From Gracilaria caudata (Eukaryota > Rhodophyta > Florideophyceae > Gracilariales > Gracilariaceae), in contig JASCIV010000513.1 of assembly GCA_030374735.1 (NCBI GenBank), positions 1 to 17,760 on the forward strand: a stretch of 17,760 nucleotides of DNA, read 5' to 3'. Of this stretch, positions 17,501-17,760 are shown piece by piece. The position numbers were made by a program, and so were the translations under genes. Position 1 is the first letter of the stretch, and every line of letters begins with the position of its first letter. Under the pieces are notes generated by a model. It was not told the origin of the DNA. It ran no database searches and saw nothing but the letters and a program-made list of their open reading frames with translations.

Positions 17501-17615
17501 GTGCGAGCGGCGCATTGCGCGCTTCGAGCAAGCGCTGGGACGCGCGTCGCGCGCGACGGTGCGCGAGTTGCTGAGCGCGTGGGGGCGCGTGGACGGGTAC
17601 GAGTATGGGCCGTGA
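14556..17615 (+). CDS. Membrane GT2-like glycosyltransferase fused to sulfotransferase-like domain
   Basis: 1,019 residues in one exon; the start is the ATG at 14556 (a second in-frame ATG is at 14598). A basic tail and one hydrophobic helix at about residues 56-75 (ALLAVPALLLLALLVCF) predict a type II Golgi protein. Residues ~142-430 resemble a GT2/GT92-type glycosyltransferase: VALVELRN, then IALDDHSTDGT (~171-181) and LLDYDEF (~226-232), the acidic motif expected to bind metal and nucleotide sugar. Residues ~484-640 form an unassigned middle region. Residues ~678-960 look like a sulfotransferase: LVFSLNVGRSGSRYLADVLG (~678-697) as the PAPS 5'-phosphosulfate loop, HEPRCP (~707-712), and VVVRRYVAAVVCSL (~841-854) as the 3'-phosphate site. 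It would add a sugar and sulfate the same glycan. A DDDDD run (~783-787) and rising GC mark the C-terminal half. The stop is TGA. Confidence 0.8.
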   Translation: MTRSATALASDSKSMTRGRPRHAHPPPAQLRSFNKRALRLSRLAKRWCFNHRGHAQRALLAVPALLLLALLVCFAPSWRLSREEHIHMRYPSLSRFQLAPNHTQRLLDEHAQAVKLCGRHILSPHMEELRTCNQFEHSPAGKVVALVELRNVRSTLTPFLSSLAAFTHSVIALDDHSTDGTRNELLTSSHVELILNRTGEWRRDELADRQMLLEAGRRVGATHFVLLDYDEFISHNCLPRLREQILDLKPGESMFIPWVEAWHTPFTQRVMKDDAHMNFLTRRQTVIFADDRYFSYTAENSLSRTLSNNASLHVLRCPRSICAPPGAYKGASSRFEFGSSVKVLHECRIVEMRFLNLHNVLLKSAWYEALGRVLGAEDGVTSGKMITRMFTSSDDSLQNEQGVFLADVERNWLAPDAQDVFEPFQWVESWRASELLQWIDTFGADRFHKLPVMSSIHFGELRLAMRRAMLQDTPLRFVPRRKRGVLVFAMERASWRVLSRLLRAMRLEQIKVDRAQCAHADEQQRQYEQLKTQLEAMKQQLMDGSHAQRVYVSFADVCEQCQRRLLLYATQQMANMHVLLIFGDWHGASAESALRKVSRQLAQQAGSHVHVIDMPLQAFGSFAALHWLCERVRRTLNARDDAVVSDEQLVAMAEGNHDEFEEMADGAGGEQLWPVARLVFSLNVGRSGSRYLADVLGTADEPIVAVHEPRCPHAKCSGGGAMRMQDVRLDESYKEREQIKLPMIRNSVASVFNSTRARVAWRSARVQCAALTRQRWAHSQRGDDDDDHHERAVWEVGGVDGCAMHQLRDAVFAETNPNFKAWMYDVVLQELPPRGYDVTLVVVRRYVAAVVCSLYDTGYFSTRDGYKWMETAAGVNSRVGTQLRELRDDAQLDAVQKLLSYVLNAEAVFRDVLRRFVTTETTRVRAVQVRAESMFDARGTAALLRALRLRWSARTARVAGVVRDKYVRGGDGREARAMTLAECERRIARFEQALGRASRATVRELLSAWGRVDGYEYGP

Positions 17616-17673
17616 GGCGCGCGCGCGCGCGAATTTAAAAAAGGGCGTTTTTTTTTGACAGCGGCGGCGGCGC
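17616..17673. repeat. Low-complexity tail: (CG)n, A6/T9 hairpin, (GCG)n
   Basis: Directly after the stop codon come an alternating CG tract (about 17618-17631), AAAAAA and TTTTTTTTT separated by GGGCG (about 17637-17657), which can form a small stem, and a GCG triplet run (about 17661-17673). These are simple sequences in the 3' UTR or spacer of the last gene. Confidence 0.7.
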
Positions 17674-17714
17674 CATTATACCACGTTGGTAGGAAGAGGT
17701 GGCGTGTGTTTTGG

Positions 17715-17760
17715 TGGGAGGGGGGGGGGGGCAATTAGGTGGGGGTTAGGGGGGTAACGT
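17715..17760 (+). repeat. G-run tract, possible G-quadruplex or degenerate telomere-like end
   Basis: Four or more G-runs lie in 46 nt: GGG, a run of about 12 G, GGGGG and GGGGGG, separated by A, CAATTAGGT and TTA. The string GGGGGTTAGGGGGG resembles telomere-type repeats but is not regularly repeated. It satisfies the usual G-quadruplex pattern. Confidence 0.45.

Noticed and set aside
16347..17638. Long overlapping open frames inside the last gene (a 355-codon + frame at 16571-17638 and a 298-codon - frame at 16347-17243)
   Set aside because: They are rich in Arg, Ala, Gly or His in low-complexity patterns, show no domains, and arise because GC-rich DNA has few stop codons. The 1,019-residue frame carries the motifs.
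1..17760. CRISPR arrays, rRNA or bacterial operons
   Set aside because: No regularly spaced repeats, no rRNA-like sequence and no ribosome-binding-site-led gene strings were seen. The gene content is eukaryotic nuclear.

Overview
This is nuclear DNA of a eukaryote with few introns. The evidence is a 20S proteasome alpha subunit, a eukaryotic-type large-subunit ribosomal protein (uL2/RPL8), a clear spliceosomal intron, and two Golgi-type single-pass membrane enzymes. The long genes are single-exon. Membrane-anchored glycosyltransferases plus a sulfotransferase-like domain would fit an alga making a sulfated extracellular or cell-wall polysaccharide, for example an intron-poor unicellular red alga. 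That lineage call is inference, not something the sequence proves.

Layout, left to right. At 303-401 (+) is a tiny ORF encoding a hydrophobic 32-residue peptide. At 479-2281 (-) is a type II membrane glycosyltransferase of the GT92/DUF23 kind. Its upstream region holds an overlapping uORF, a G-box/CRE-like site and a tight cluster of odd-length palindromes (2595-2653). From about 3334 to 4921 (+) lies an unrecognised, possibly beta-propeller-like coding region broken by a stop and two frame changes. At 5749-6302 (-) is a small protein-kinase-like gene interrupted by an in-frame TGA. At 6406-7449 is an AT-rich 1,044-bp element with 27-bp terminal inverted repeats and TA on both sides (Tc1/mariner-like). 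At 7977-11306 (-) is a 1,109-residue Sel1-repeat protein.

The gap 11307-12060 may hold another decayed reading frame. At 12061-12880 (+) is proteasome subunit alpha type-4, whose true start lies in a 29-nt first exon followed by a 70-nt intron. At 13416-14177 (-) is uL2/RPL8. It shares a 378-bp intergenic region with 14556-17615 (+), a 1,019-residue membrane protein that joins a GT2-like glycosyltransferase to a C-terminal sulfotransferase-like domain. GC content climbs steeply through this last gene. The window ends in CG repeats, a poly-T tract and G-runs that look loosely like degenerate telomere or subtelomere sequence.

The housekeeping genes (proteasome, ribosome) are intact and unrelated to each other in function. 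The two glycan enzymes at opposite ends of the window may act in the same secretory glycan pathway, but nothing here shows that directly. The gaps between intact genes appear to hold decaying coding remnants and one transposon footprint.
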